A DNA stretch of 6,717 nucleotides from Bifidobacterium breve (GCA_945889545.1 CAMDCC010000170.1:1-6717); one strand, 5' to 3'; shown: positions 1 to 6,619, counted from the stretch's first letter. The notes: generated by a model not told the origin, from the letters alone. A program made the numbers and translations.

Positions 1-213
1 TGTTGGGAGGGCTACCGCGCCCGCGTGGGCGACGACTCGGGTGCGGTGTCGATCACGATCCGCCGACTGCGGAGCGCGGATCCTCCGGATGAACCGACCG
101 CATGTCCCGAGATCGGGGCATTCCGAACACTCCGCATCACGCTCCGCGACCCGCTCGGCGATCGTCCGGTGTATGACGGCGTGAGCGGCGCGTACTTCCG
201 CTCAGTGACCTAG
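1..213 (+). CDS. C-terminal fragment of an unidentified protein (5' end outside window)
   Basis: The frame is open from the first base of the window and ends at the TAG at 211-213, giving about 70 residues of the C-terminus of a longer protein. The visible piece begins CWEGYRARVGDD and ends GAYFRSVT. It has no transmembrane segment; it holds two cysteines and a stretch reading DPLGDRPVYDG. That stretch reminds me of the tails of actinobacterial secreted hypothetical proteins, but this is recollection and not a domain assignment. A GTG at 25 could serve as a start, but the frame runs on upstream without a stop, so a truncated gene is more likely than a 62-residue one. It converges on uppS, and the two stop codons are adjacent with no spacer. 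I do not recognise the family and assign no function. Confidence 0.5.
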   Translation, partial: CWEGYRARVGDDSGAVSITIRRLRSADPPDEPTACPEIGAFRTLRITLRDPLGDRPVYDGVSGAYFRSVT

Positions 214-975
214 CTAGTCGGAGTCGATTGCGCCGAATCTGCGCTCCCGGCGCTGGTACTCGCTGATCGCCTCGAAGAGGTCGGCGCGCCGGAAGTCGGG
301 CCAGAGCGCGTCGGTGAACACAAGCTCGGCGTACGCGAGCTCCCACAGCAGGTAGTTCGAGATCCGGAACTCCCCCGAGGTGCGCACAAGGAGATCGGGG
401 TCGGGCATGTCGGGCGCGTAGAGATGCCGGCTGATCGTCTTCTCGTCGATCTTCGCCGGGTCCAGCTTTCGGGCCCGGGCCTCCGCTGCGATGGTGCGTA
501 CGGCGTCCACGAGCTCGGCCCGACCCCCGTAGTTGAACGCGAAGGTGAGAGTCATCCGCCGGTTGCGCGCGGTGAGGGCTTCGGTGTCCTCGATGTGGCG
601 CAAGACCCGACTCGGCACCCGCCCGCCCCGGCGACCGATGAATCGCACCCGCACACCGCGCTCGTTGAGGTCGTCTCGGCGGCGCAGGAGCAGCGACTCG
701 TTGAACCGCATCAGGAAGCGGACCTCGTCGAGCGGGCGCCGCCAGTTCTCGGTGGAGAACGCGTACACGGTGAGCCACTTGAGCCCGATGTCGAGCGCGC
801 CCTCCACCGTGTCGAAGAGCGCCTCCTCACCGGCGGCATGCCCCTCGGTGCGCTTCAGCCCACGGCGCTTCGCCCATCGGCCGTTGCCGTCCATCACCAC
901 CGCGACGTGACGAGGCACGCGCGCGGGATCGAGCGAATCAGGAACCGGGGTCACCACGCGCACGCTACCGCCCAC
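214..975 (-). CDS. uppS: Isoprenyl transferase (undecaprenyl/decaprenyl diphosphate synthase)
   Basis: This cis-prenyltransferase condenses isopentenyl diphosphate units onto an allylic diphosphate to make the long Z-polyprenyl diphosphate that becomes the lipid carrier for peptidoglycan and arabinogalactan-type polymers. It acts at the cytoplasmic face of the membrane. The 253-residue product has the usual family length. Visible signatures are MDGNGRWAKRRG at about 28-39, with D29 the expected Mg/diphosphate-binding aspartate; TEGHAAG at 43-49; YAFSTENWRRP at 71-81; FNYGGR at 147-152; and DLLVRTSGEFRISNYLLW at 194-211, the C-terminal substrate-binding motif. The start is uncertain: GTG at 975 is the first start after an in-frame stop (985-987), but GTG codons at 963, 957 and 954 are also possible and none has a strong ribosome binding site. 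Product chain length (C50 in mycobacteria, C55 elsewhere) cannot be read from the sequence. It is transcribed divergently from the lipid kinase. Confidence 0.96.
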   Translation of the reverse strand: MGGSVRVVTPVPDSLDPARVPRHVAVVMDGNGRWAKRRGLKRTEGHAAGEEALFDTVEGALDIGLKWLTVYAFSTENWRRPLDEVRFLMRFNESLLLRRRDDLNERGVRVRFIGRRGGRVPSRVLRHIEDTEALTARNRRMTLTFAFNYGGRAELVDAVRTIAAEARARKLDPAKIDEKTISRHLYAPDMPDPDLLVRTSGEFRISNYLLWELAYAELVFTDALWPDFRRADLFEAISEYQRRERRFGAIDSD

Positions 976-1004
976 GCCATCACATCAAAGGTGGGAACGC
1001 CCCC

Positions 1005-1043
1005 ACGACCATCCGGCACGACCATCCGGCACGACCATCCGGC
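1005..1043. repeat. Three perfect tandem copies of a 13-bp unit
   Basis: The unit ACGACCATCCGGC occurs at 1005-1017, 1018-1030 and 1031-1043 with no mismatch, and a further AC follows. It occupies almost half of the 84-bp space between the divergent uppS and lipid kinase genes and lies just upstream of the proposed kinase start. It could be direct-repeat operator sites or a recent slippage duplication; the sequence alone does not decide. Confidence 0.85.
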
Positions 1044-1045
1044 AC

Positions 1046-1051
1046 TACGGT
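1046..1051 (+). promoter_or_regulatory. Candidate -10 element for a leaderless lipid kinase transcript
   Basis: TACGGT fits the loose TAnnnT pattern of actinobacterial -10 elements. It ends 8 nt before the GTG at 1060, so transcription would begin at or next to the start codon. The absence of a convincing ribosome binding site before that GTG agrees with a leaderless mRNA. No good -35 hexamer is seen about 17 bp upstream, where the tandem repeat lies. TAnnnT is a weak pattern, so this is a hypothesis. Confidence 0.3.
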
Positions 1052-1059
1052 TCGGCGCC

Positions 1060-1974
1060 GTGCGCTGGACCGCGGTTGTGAATCCGACGGCCGGGCATGG
1101 CCGCACCCACAAGGCGCTCCCCGCACTGCAGTCTGCGTTCGCGGCCCACGACATTCCGGTACACGTGTCCCTCGACGCGGCCGACGGCCAGCGCCACGCG
1201 CGAGCAGCGCTCGCCCGAGGCGACGGCGTAATCGCGTGCGGCGGCGACGGCACTGTCAGCGGCCTCGCGGCGGTTGCGGCCGACGAGCACGGGCCACTCG
1301 CGATCGTGCCGACCGGCGCAGGCAACGACCTGGCTCGCCATCTCGGAATCCCAAAGCGCGCAATTGATGCCATCGGGCTCATGGACAGCGGCCGACTCAC
1401 CACGATCGATCTCGGGCGCGCCACTGCGCACGATGGCACGTCGACCACCTTCACCACGGTCGCCAACACCGGCTTCGACGCCGACGCCAACCGATGGGCC
1501 AACGGCGTGCACTGGGCGACCGGCACGCCCTTGTACGTGCTTGCGTTGCTGCGCACGCTCGCCGTCTACCGCCCAAGTCGGATGCGGGTACGGGTCGACG
1601 AGGCCGAGTGGGAAGGCGAGGCGTGGCTCGTCGCCGTCGGGAACACCCGGTGGTACGCGGGCGGGATGATGATCACGCCCGGCGCCGAGGTCGATGACGG
1701 CCTGCTCGACGTGTGCATCATCCGCGACGTGTCGAAGGTGGAGTTCCTCTGGCGGTTCCCGCGAGTCTTCAAGGGAACCCACGTCGCGCTCGACGATGTG
1801 ATCACGATGCGTGGCGCGACCGTGGAGATCTCGGCGCCGTCCGGCAACATCGGAAGCCGACCGGAGCTCTGGGCCAGCGGCGAGCGAGTCGGTCCGCTCC
1901 CCGCTCAGATCGAAGTGGCACCCGGTGCGCTCAGGGTGCTCGTACCGGGGGCAGCGCCGTTTACCCGACCGTGA
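1060..1974 (+). CDS. Diacylglycerol kinase family lipid kinase (DagK/YegS-like)
   Basis: The 304-residue protein belongs to the soluble DAGK catalytic-domain family, which phosphorylates diacylglycerol or a related lipid with ATP and returns it to phospholipid synthesis. Seen in order: VVNPTAGHGR at 6-15 (nucleotide-binding NP-x-AG motif); ACGGDGTVSG at 59-68 (the GGDGT signature); PTGAGNDLAR at 84-93; NTGFDADANRW at 136-146; NTRWYAGGMMITPGAEVDDGLLDV at 195-218 in the C-terminal beta-sandwich domain; and WASGERVGPLPA near 271-282 at the usual DGE-type site. Length and motif order match the family. GTG at 1060 is chosen because it puts the NP-x-AG motif at residue 8, as is usual; the frame stays open far upstream, but only as antisense of uppS. 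Two motif differences from the common form are GAGND for GTGND and SGE for DGE. The true lipid substrate is unknown. Its last 14 nt overlap the convergent cupredoxin gene. Confidence 0.92.
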   Translation: MRWTAVVNPTAGHGRTHKALPALQSAFAAHDIPVHVSLDAADGQRHARAALARGDGVIACGGDGTVSGLAAVAADEHGPLAIVPTGAGNDLARHLGIPKRAIDAIGLMDSGRLTTIDLGRATAHDGTSTTFTTVANTGFDADANRWANGVHWATGTPLYVLALLRTLAVYRPSRMRVRVDEAEWEGEAWLVAVGNTRWYAGGMMITPGAEVDDGLLDVCIIRDVSKVEFLWRFPRVFKGTHVALDDVITMRGATVEISAPSGNIGSRPELWASGERVGPLPAQIEVAPGALRVLVPGAAPFTRP

Positions 1975-2680
1975 CGGTCGCCTCCATGCCGGCCGCGCGG
2001 TGACCGACCACATCGCAGTAGATCGTGTACGCGCCGGGGTCGAGCTGCGCCTTCTCGTCGCCCCCCGGGGGAGCAACGAGCTTGAACCCCACGAATTCTG
2101 CACCCTCGATCAAGAGCGTGTGGCCCGGCGCGCCCGAGTACTTCACGTCGATGATCCCGCCTTCCGGCAGCGTGTACTCGTCCTGGTCGAACTTGATGGA
2201 GGCGAGGGCAACGACGTCGAGCTCCCCAACCGCGGGCCCCTTGGGCGGCACGTAGCCAGCCGCTTCGCCACCCTCTTTTTCCTCGCTCGGGCCGAGCGAC
2301 ACGAGACCGACCGACATGATGAACAGCAGCATCGCCGACGTGATGAGCAACCGCGATGTCGAGCGCATGCGGGTGGACGCCGACATGAACGCGGCGCCGG
2401 CCATGATCGTGAGCGTCACGACCATGACGACCACAACTGCACCGGTCTTGCTGCCCGCGAGGAACGCGCGGGAGAGGTTGATCACCCACACGGCAATGGT
2501 GATACAGGCGAGGATCGGCAGGGCGAACGGCAAGATCGCGCGGGTCCACCACGCATCGCTGTGCGGATTGGGTGATCCGGCGTCGAGCGCGGGCGGCTCT
2601 ACGGGCTGGGTTCCGGCCGGCTCTTCGGGCCCCTGAGTGGCTTGGGCTTCGGTTTGAGTTTCGGTCTCGCTCGTGGTCAT
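1961..2680 (-). CDS. Membrane-anchored cupredoxin (three helices plus type-1 copper domain)
   Basis: The 239-residue protein has a Thr/Glu/Pro-rich N-terminal tail (1-43), three hydrophobic helices (about 47-74, 80-99 and 110-130) and a C-terminal beta-rich cupredoxin domain (about 150-239). The copper ligands can be read directly: H187 in APGHTL, then C222, H227 and M232 in YCDVVGHRAAGME, with C-x4-H-x4-M spacing as in plastocyanin-type sites. Three helices after a charged cytoplasmic N-terminus would place the copper domain outside the membrane. Its ATG shares an ATGA overlap with the ctaG stop, and GAGGG lies about 9 nt upstream, so it is the last gene of the oxidase operon. It may carry electrons to or from the oxidase or hand copper to it; this is inferred from fold and context. 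The fold and ligands are well supported, the role is not. Its 3' end overlaps the lipid kinase by 14 nt. Confidence 0.88.
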   Translation of the reverse strand: MTTSETETQTEAQATQGPEEPAGTQPVEPPALDAGSPNPHSDAWWTRAILPFALPILACITIAVWVINLSRAFLAGSKTGAVVVVMVVTLTIMAGAAFMSASTRMRSTSRLLITSAMLLFIMSVGLVSLGPSEEKEGGEAAGYVPPKGPAVGELDVVALASIKFDQDEYTLPEGGIIDVKYSGAPGHTLLIEGAEFVGFKLVAPPGGDEKAQLDPGAYTIYCDVVGHRAAGMEATVTVG

Positions 2681-3567
2681 CGCCTCACACCCTCGTCGGC
2701 AGCTTCGGCTTGGAGCTGTTCGAGCTCACGATCCAGCTCCCGCCGGATCAGTTGCGGTTGACCCCGCCGGTCCTCGTCGGCAGCCCACCGAAAGAAGATT
2801 ACGGCGATGAGCGCCCACAACAGCATCCCGGCGCCGATCTTCATGATGAGCCCCGCCGTCTGCTGATCCTCCAGCGTCGAAAGACCCCAGAGGTGAGGCT
2901 TGCCCACGTAGTACTCGTAGAGCGGTCGCCCACCGAAGGTGAGGAACGACGCCGGGACGGTCGGCACGATCGACTGGAGAAAGAGGAACACGGCGCGCAT
3001 CGGCGGAGCGAGTCGAGGGATCTCGGGGAGCGGGCTGAGCACCGGCATCCAGATGATCAACGACGACACGAAGAGCACCCCGTGCAGCACGAAGTGGAAC
3101 GGGTGTGAGGTCAGGCTCCCGTCGACGACGGCCGGCCAGTGCGTGACGACGAGCACCACGTTGAAGACGAGCAGCGCCGGGAAGAACCGCGACATCGCAC
3201 GCACCGCGTGGAACAGCGCGCCCGGAGGACGTAGCAGCCAGCGCGCGAGCCAGGCGGGCGTACCGAGCACGAGCAACGGCGCGGCAACCATGACCAACAA
3301 CAAGTGCTGCACCATGTGCACGCTGTACATCGAGGTCTCGGCAACATCATGGATGGGCCAGCTCGATGCCAACCACACCGTCCCCACGCCGAGCCCGAAG
3401 CACACGGCCTGAAAGCGTGTGACCAGCGGCGTGCCCGGTACGGAGAATCGCGGACCGATACGTCGGACGGCCAACCAGTAACCAGCACCGAGAACGAGAG
3501 TGATCAGCCAGACATCGATATGGGTGTGCCAGTCCGGGAGCGCCCCGCCGGCGTGCCCGAGCATCAT
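2677..3567 (-). CDS. ctaG: CtaG-family (Caa3_CtaG type) cytochrome c oxidase assembly protein
   Basis: This 296-residue polytopic membrane protein matches the caa3-type CtaG family of oxidase assembly factors, linked to building the copper centres of haem-copper oxidases. It is distinct from the Cox11-type CtaG of proteobacteria. About seven hydrophobic segments are visible (near 17-35, 52-72, 85-104, 128-146, 156-178, 192-210 and 237-260). Histidines suited to metal handling lie at or near membrane faces: H84 and H88 in SVHMVQHLLL, H143 in THWP, and H155, H158 and H162 in SHPFHFVLHG. LEDQQTAGLIMKIGAG at 232-247 is also typical. The C-terminus (264-296) is a charged, probably helical tail. 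Two ATGs begin the frame (3567 and 3564); either could be used, and the upstream GGGCGG is a modest ribosome binding site. It follows subunit IV by 22 nt and overlaps the cupredoxin start by 4 nt (ATGA). Confidence 0.9.
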   Translation of the reverse strand: MMLGHAGGALPDWHTHIDVWLITLVLGAGYWLAVRRIGPRFSVPGTPLVTRFQAVCFGLGVGTVWLASSWPIHDVAETSMYSVHMVQHLLLVMVAAPLLVLGTPAWLARWLLRPPGALFHAVRAMSRFFPALLVFNVVLVVTHWPAVVDGSLTSHPFHFVLHGVLFVSSLIIWMPVLSPLPEIPRLAPPMRAVFLFLQSIVPTVPASFLTFGGRPLYEYYVGKPHLWGLSTLEDQQTAGLIMKIGAGMLLWALIAVIFFRWAADEDRRGQPQLIRRELDRELEQLQAEAADEGVRR

Positions 3568-3589
3568 GGCGAGCGCCGCCCGCGGGTGA

Positions 3590-3997
3590 TCACGAGAACC
3601 GGTCGAGAGTGGAGAGCACGATCAGATAGAGGATGATCGCAGCGACGATCCCTATGACGAAGAAGCGCCGGAAGATCGGCAGGTCGGTCTTCAGGTGCAT
3701 GAACCACGCGGCGACGATCGCGAACTTGAGGACCGCCATCCCGAGCAGCAGCACCACGATCAGGGCGTCGGGAATCTCACCTTCGGTGTACGAGACGCCG
3801 ATCTCGAGCGCGGTGATCACGCACAGGATGACGGCGACAATGACGTATTGGAGCGGGGAGGTGTGGGGGTGGGCTTCACCCGGCAGCGGTCCGGGCGCGT
3901 GCTCCACCGCACCGCCGAGCTCCTCGGTCGCGAGCGCCGACGCTTCCTCCTCGACCTTGGCCAGGTCGGTGGATTCCGTCTTGGTTGGCTCTGTCAT
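3590..3997 (-). CDS. Cytochrome c oxidase subunit IV (prokaryotic COX4 family)
   Basis: The 135-residue protein has a polar Glu-rich N-terminus (1-48) and three transmembrane helices (about 50-70, 78-101 and 111-131). The segment KFAIVAAWFMHLKTD at 91-105 is the hallmark of bacterial oxidase subunit IV / CtaF-CyoD-like proteins, small structural subunits that stabilise the catalytic core. The frame could be extended upstream to 4144, but that would lie inside ctaE and adds Arg-rich sequence of out-of-frame character. The ATG at 3995-3997 is chosen because it forms a TGATG overlap with the ctaE stop, the usual sign of translational coupling. Neighbours on both sides are oxidase genes, which confirms the assignment. 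Gene names for this subunit vary (ctaF, cyoD, coxD), so no symbol is given. Confidence 0.9.
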   Translation of the reverse strand: MTEPTKTESTDLAKVEEEASALATEELGGAVEHAPGPLPGEAHPHTSPLQYVIVAVILCVITALEIGVSYTEGEIPDALIVVLLLGMAVLKFAIVAAWFMHLKTDLPIFRRFFVIGIVAAIILYLIVLSTLDRFS

Positions 3998-4650
3998 CAG
4001 CCCACTTTCGGAGGCTGGGGCACGAGATAGATGACCGTGAAGATCACGATCCACACGACATCGACGAAGTGCCAGTAGAGACCGGCGATCTCGACGCGCT
4101 CGGAGTCTTTCTGGGTCAATCGTCCCTGTGAGGCGAGGCCCCACAGCGACATGAGCCAGATGATGCCGGCGGTCACATGGGCGCCATGAAAGCCGGTGGT
4201 CACGAAGAACGAGGAGCCAAACAGGTTGGTCGTGAGGTTCAGGCCCTCACGGTTGAACTCGGTGAACTCGAAGACCTGGCCGGCGATGAATGTGGCGCCG
4301 AGCAGCGCGGTCGCCAGCAGCCAGATGCGCAGCCGCCGAATGTCGCCCCGCTGGATGGCGGCGAGTGCGAGCACCATCGTGAGACTGCTCATGAGAAGGA
4401 TGAACGACGTCGCCGACGTGAACGGGATGTCGAACAGCTCCTTCGGGCCCACGCCCACCGCGTCTCGCCCTCGGTAGAGCAGGTACGTGGCGATGAATGC
4501 CCCGAAGAACAAGCAGTCGGAGGCGAGGAACAGCCACATCCCCAGCTTCAGGTTGGTGACGCCGGTCGCGGTTGCGTGCGGGTCGTGCCCGGGCGAGCCG
4601 CCCCTGCTCGCCGGTGCACCCACTTCGTTGGTCTGTTCGATCGTCGCCAT
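3997..4650 (-). CDS. ctaE: Cytochrome c oxidase subunit III
   Basis: Subunit III is a structural membrane subunit of the aa3-type oxidase that helps keep proton uptake and turnover stable. The 217-residue protein shows five helices (about 34-58, 81-99, 108-128, 146-172 and 190-212), the short form that lacks the first two helices of the seven-helix type. Visible family motifs are LGMWLFLASDCLFFGAF at 36-52, GQVFEFTEF at 124-132, SSFFVTTGFHGAHVTAG at 146-162 and LYWHFVDVVWIVIF at 191-204. The start ATG lies 5 nt after the ctaD stop, with a GAGGA element overlapping that stop as ribosome binding site, although the spacing is short. Its own stop overlaps the subunit IV start by one base. Nothing is missing from the family signatures I could check. 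Confidence 0.96.
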   Translation of the reverse strand: MATIEQTNEVGAPASRGGSPGHDPHATATGVTNLKLGMWLFLASDCLFFGAFIATYLLYRGRDAVGVGPKELFDIPFTSATSFILLMSSLTMVLALAAIQRGDIRRLRIWLLATALLGATFIAGQVFEFTEFNREGLNLTTNLFGSSFFVTTGFHGAHVTAGIIWLMSLWGLASQGRLTQKDSERVEIAGLYWHFVDVVWIVIFTVIYLVPQPPKVG

Positions 4651-4655
4651 CGTCC

Positions 4656-6602
4656 TCAGACCGCCGGCTCGGGTGTGTGCGCGGAGGCAGGGTCGGGTTC
4701 CGTTGCAGGTTCGATGGCCCAGGCGTACAGCCCGTAGAGCAGGGTGAGCGCGCCGATGCCGAGCCAGACGAAGCTGCGATACACCGCCGCGTATCCCAGC
4801 GGCAGCAGGCCCGCAGCCATGATGAGCGGGTAGAACGACGGCGACGGCATGTGGATGCCCTCGTGATGACCGCCCGCGTCAGCACCGCCATCATCGGCAC
4901 CCCCGCTCGGCAGCGCCAGGAGCCGACCGTCGTCGTCCTCGGTGTACTTGTGGTGCCAGAACTCGTCGCGACCCTCGACTTCGGGGATGTCGGCGAAGTT
5001 GTAGTCGGGCGGTGGCGACGCGGTGGTCCATTCGAGCGTGCGCCCGTCCCATGGATCGTTGCCGGCGACCGCGCCGCGCTTGAGCTTGATCGACACGATC
5101 ACGTTCGTGAGGAAGATGAGCGTCGAGACACCGATGATGAACGCCCCGATGGTCTCGACGAGGTTCCAGACGTCCCAGCCAAGCCCTTCGTCGTACCGGT
5201 AGGTACGTCGCGGCATCCCGTACAAGCCGACGAAGTGCATCGGGAAGAACGTGAGGTTGAACCCGATCAGCATCGTCCAGAAGTTCCACTTTCCGATGCG
5301 CTCGTTGAGCATGCGGCCGAAGACCTTGGGCAGCCAGTAGTACATGCCACCGAAGACCGCGAGCATGAGCCCACCGAACAGCACGTAGTGGAAGTGGGCC
5401 ACCACGAAGTAGGTATCGGTCTGCTGAGTGTCGGCCGGCACGACGGAGTGCAGCACTCCGGAGAGTCCACCGATCGTGAACATCGCGATGAACCCGAGCG
5501 AGAAGAGCATCGCGGTGGTGAGCTGTACCGATCCGCGCCACACGGTGGACAGCCAGTTGAAGATCTTCACGCCGGTAGGAACCGCGATCAGCATCGTCGA
5601 GACGGCGAACGCCGAGATTGCTACCGGTCCGAGTCCGGTGGCGAACATGTGGTGCGCCCACACTCCCCACCCGAGGAACCCGATCGCGATCCCCGAGAAC
5701 ACCACGACCGAGTAACCGAACAGTGGCTTGCGCGAGAAGACCGGAAGGATCTCCGACACGATTCCCATGCCGGGCAAGATGAGGATGTACACCTCGGGAT
5801 GGCCGAAGAGCCAGAAAAGATGTTGATACAGCAATGGATCGCCGCCGGCCGCCGCTTGGAAGAACAGCGTGCCGTAACTTCGGTCGAAGAAGACCATGAT
5901 CAGCGCGACGGTGATGATCGGCATCGCGAACACCGTGAGGAACGCGACGACCAGCATCATCCAGACGAACACCGGCATCCGCATGAGCGTCATGCCGGGA
6001 GCGCGCAGGTTGAGGATCGTCACGATGAAGTTGATCGCCGACGTCGTCGACCCGATGCCGAGCATGATGATGCCGATGGTCCAGAAGTCGGGACCTCGTC
6101 CGGGCAGGAACCCCGCGGTGAGCGGCGTGTCGGTGAGCGGCGTGTAGCCGAACCATCCGCCGTTCGGAACGCCGTTGATCCCCGGGATCCAGCTCGAGTA
6201 CAGGAAGACCGCGCCGGCGCATACGACGTAGAAGCCAAAAGCATTGAGCCTCGGGAACGCGACGTCGCGGGCGCCGATCATGAGCGGGATGAAGTAGTTC
6301 CCGATGCCAACGGCCATCGGCATGCCCACCAGGAACACCATGGTCGTGCCATGCATCGTGAAGAGCTCGTTGTACTGGGCCGCAGTCACGACCGTGCCGT
6401 TCGGGCCGGCGAGCTGAAGCCGGATCAGCAGCGCTTCGAGGCCGCCCACGAGGAAGAAGATCAGCGCGGCCGAGCCGTACATGATCCCGATCTTCTTATG
6501 GTCGATCGTGGTGACCCAGCTCGAGACGCCAGTGGTCTTCGTGGGGCGGCGCAGGATGAACGGCCGTCGTGCGGTCGTCAGTGCACTGGTCACCGCGGTC
6601 AT
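4656..6602 (-). CDS. ctaD: Cytochrome c oxidase subunit I, with fused C-terminal two-helix extension
   Basis: This is the catalytic subunit of an aa3-type terminal oxidase: it reduces O2 to water and pumps protons in the cytoplasmic membrane. It is 648 residues from the chosen ATG. Residues visible in conserved contexts: H84 (TMHGTTM) and H405 as low-spin haem ligands; H403 (AHFHYV) for the active-site haem; H268 (FGHPEVY), H317 and H318 (WAHHMF) for CuB; Y272, the cross-linked tyrosine; E270 and D113 (IGARDVAFPR) of the D channel; and K346 (PTGVKIF) of the K channel. E270 marks the A1 class. Twelve core helices end near 508; a polar Asp/Gly/His-rich linker (about 550-585) then leads to two more helices (about 590-606 and 611-630), making the protein about 100 residues longer than a minimal subunit I. 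ATG at 6600-6602 is preferred over TTG at 6606-6608 because GGGAG sits 6 nt before it. Subunit II is not in the window. Confidence 0.97.
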   Translation of the reverse strand: MTAVTSALTTARRPFILRRPTKTTGVSSWVTTIDHKKIGIMYGSAALIFFLVGGLEALLIRLQLAGPNGTVVTAAQYNELFTMHGTTMVFLVGMPMAVGIGNYFIPLMIGARDVAFPRLNAFGFYVVCAGAVFLYSSWIPGINGVPNGGWFGYTPLTDTPLTAGFLPGRGPDFWTIGIIMLGIGSTTSAINFIVTILNLRAPGMTLMRMPVFVWMMLVVAFLTVFAMPIITVALIMVFFDRSYGTLFFQAAAGGDPLLYQHLFWLFGHPEVYILILPGMGIVSEILPVFSRKPLFGYSVVVFSGIAIGFLGWGVWAHHMFATGLGPVAISAFAVSTMLIAVPTGVKIFNWLSTVWRGSVQLTTAMLFSLGFIAMFTIGGLSGVLHSVVPADTQQTDTYFVVAHFHYVLFGGLMLAVFGGMYYWLPKVFGRMLNERIGKWNFWTMLIGFNLTFFPMHFVGLYGMPRRTYRYDEGLGWDVWNLVETIGAFIIGVSTLIFLTNVIVSIKLKRGAVAGNDPWDGRTLEWTTASPPPDYNFADIPEVEGRDEFWHHKYTEDDDGRLLALPSGGADDGGADAGGHHEGIHMPSPSFYPLIMAAGLLPLGYAAVYRSFVWLGIGALTLLYGLYAWAIEPATEPDPASAHTPEPAV

Positions 6603-6608
6603 GTCCAA

Positions 6609-6613
6609 CTCCC
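6609..6613 (-). promoter_or_regulatory. Ribosome binding site deciding the ctaD start
   Basis: Read on the minus strand this is GGGAG followed by the six bases TTGGAC and then ATG. That spacing is good for the ATG at 6602-6600. For the in-frame TTG at 6608-6606 the spacing would be zero, so the ATG start is favoured. Confidence 0.7.
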
Positions 6614-6619
6614 GCTCTT

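Noticed and set aside
137..778. 213-codon minus-strand open frame across uppS
   Set aside because: Out-of-frame shadow of uppS, Arg/Ala/Pro-rich with no recognisable motifs.
1005..1043. Tandem repeat as a CRISPR fragment
   Set aside because: The copies are contiguous 13-bp units without spacers, and no cas gene is nearby.
424..1059. Plus-strand open frame continuous with the lipid kinase, which would give a 516-residue protein
   Set aside because: This part lies antisense to the well-supported uppS gene and shows Pro/His/Arg-rich sequence without domain features. The kinase motif order fits a start at 1060.
3998..4144. Upstream extension of subunit IV to 4144
   Set aside because: The extra 49 residues lie within ctaE in another frame and are Arg-rich; the ATG at 3997 is coupled to the ctaE stop and fits the family length.
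4891..6222. 443-codon minus-strand open frame within ctaD
   Set aside because: It is a +1/-1 shadow of ctaD in high-GC DNA, dominated by Arg, His and Asp, while the ctaD frame carries every catalytic residue.
6603..6608. TTG start for ctaD, two codons upstream
   Set aside because: The GGGAG site is directly next to the TTG, leaving no spacing, but is ideally spaced for the ATG at 6602.
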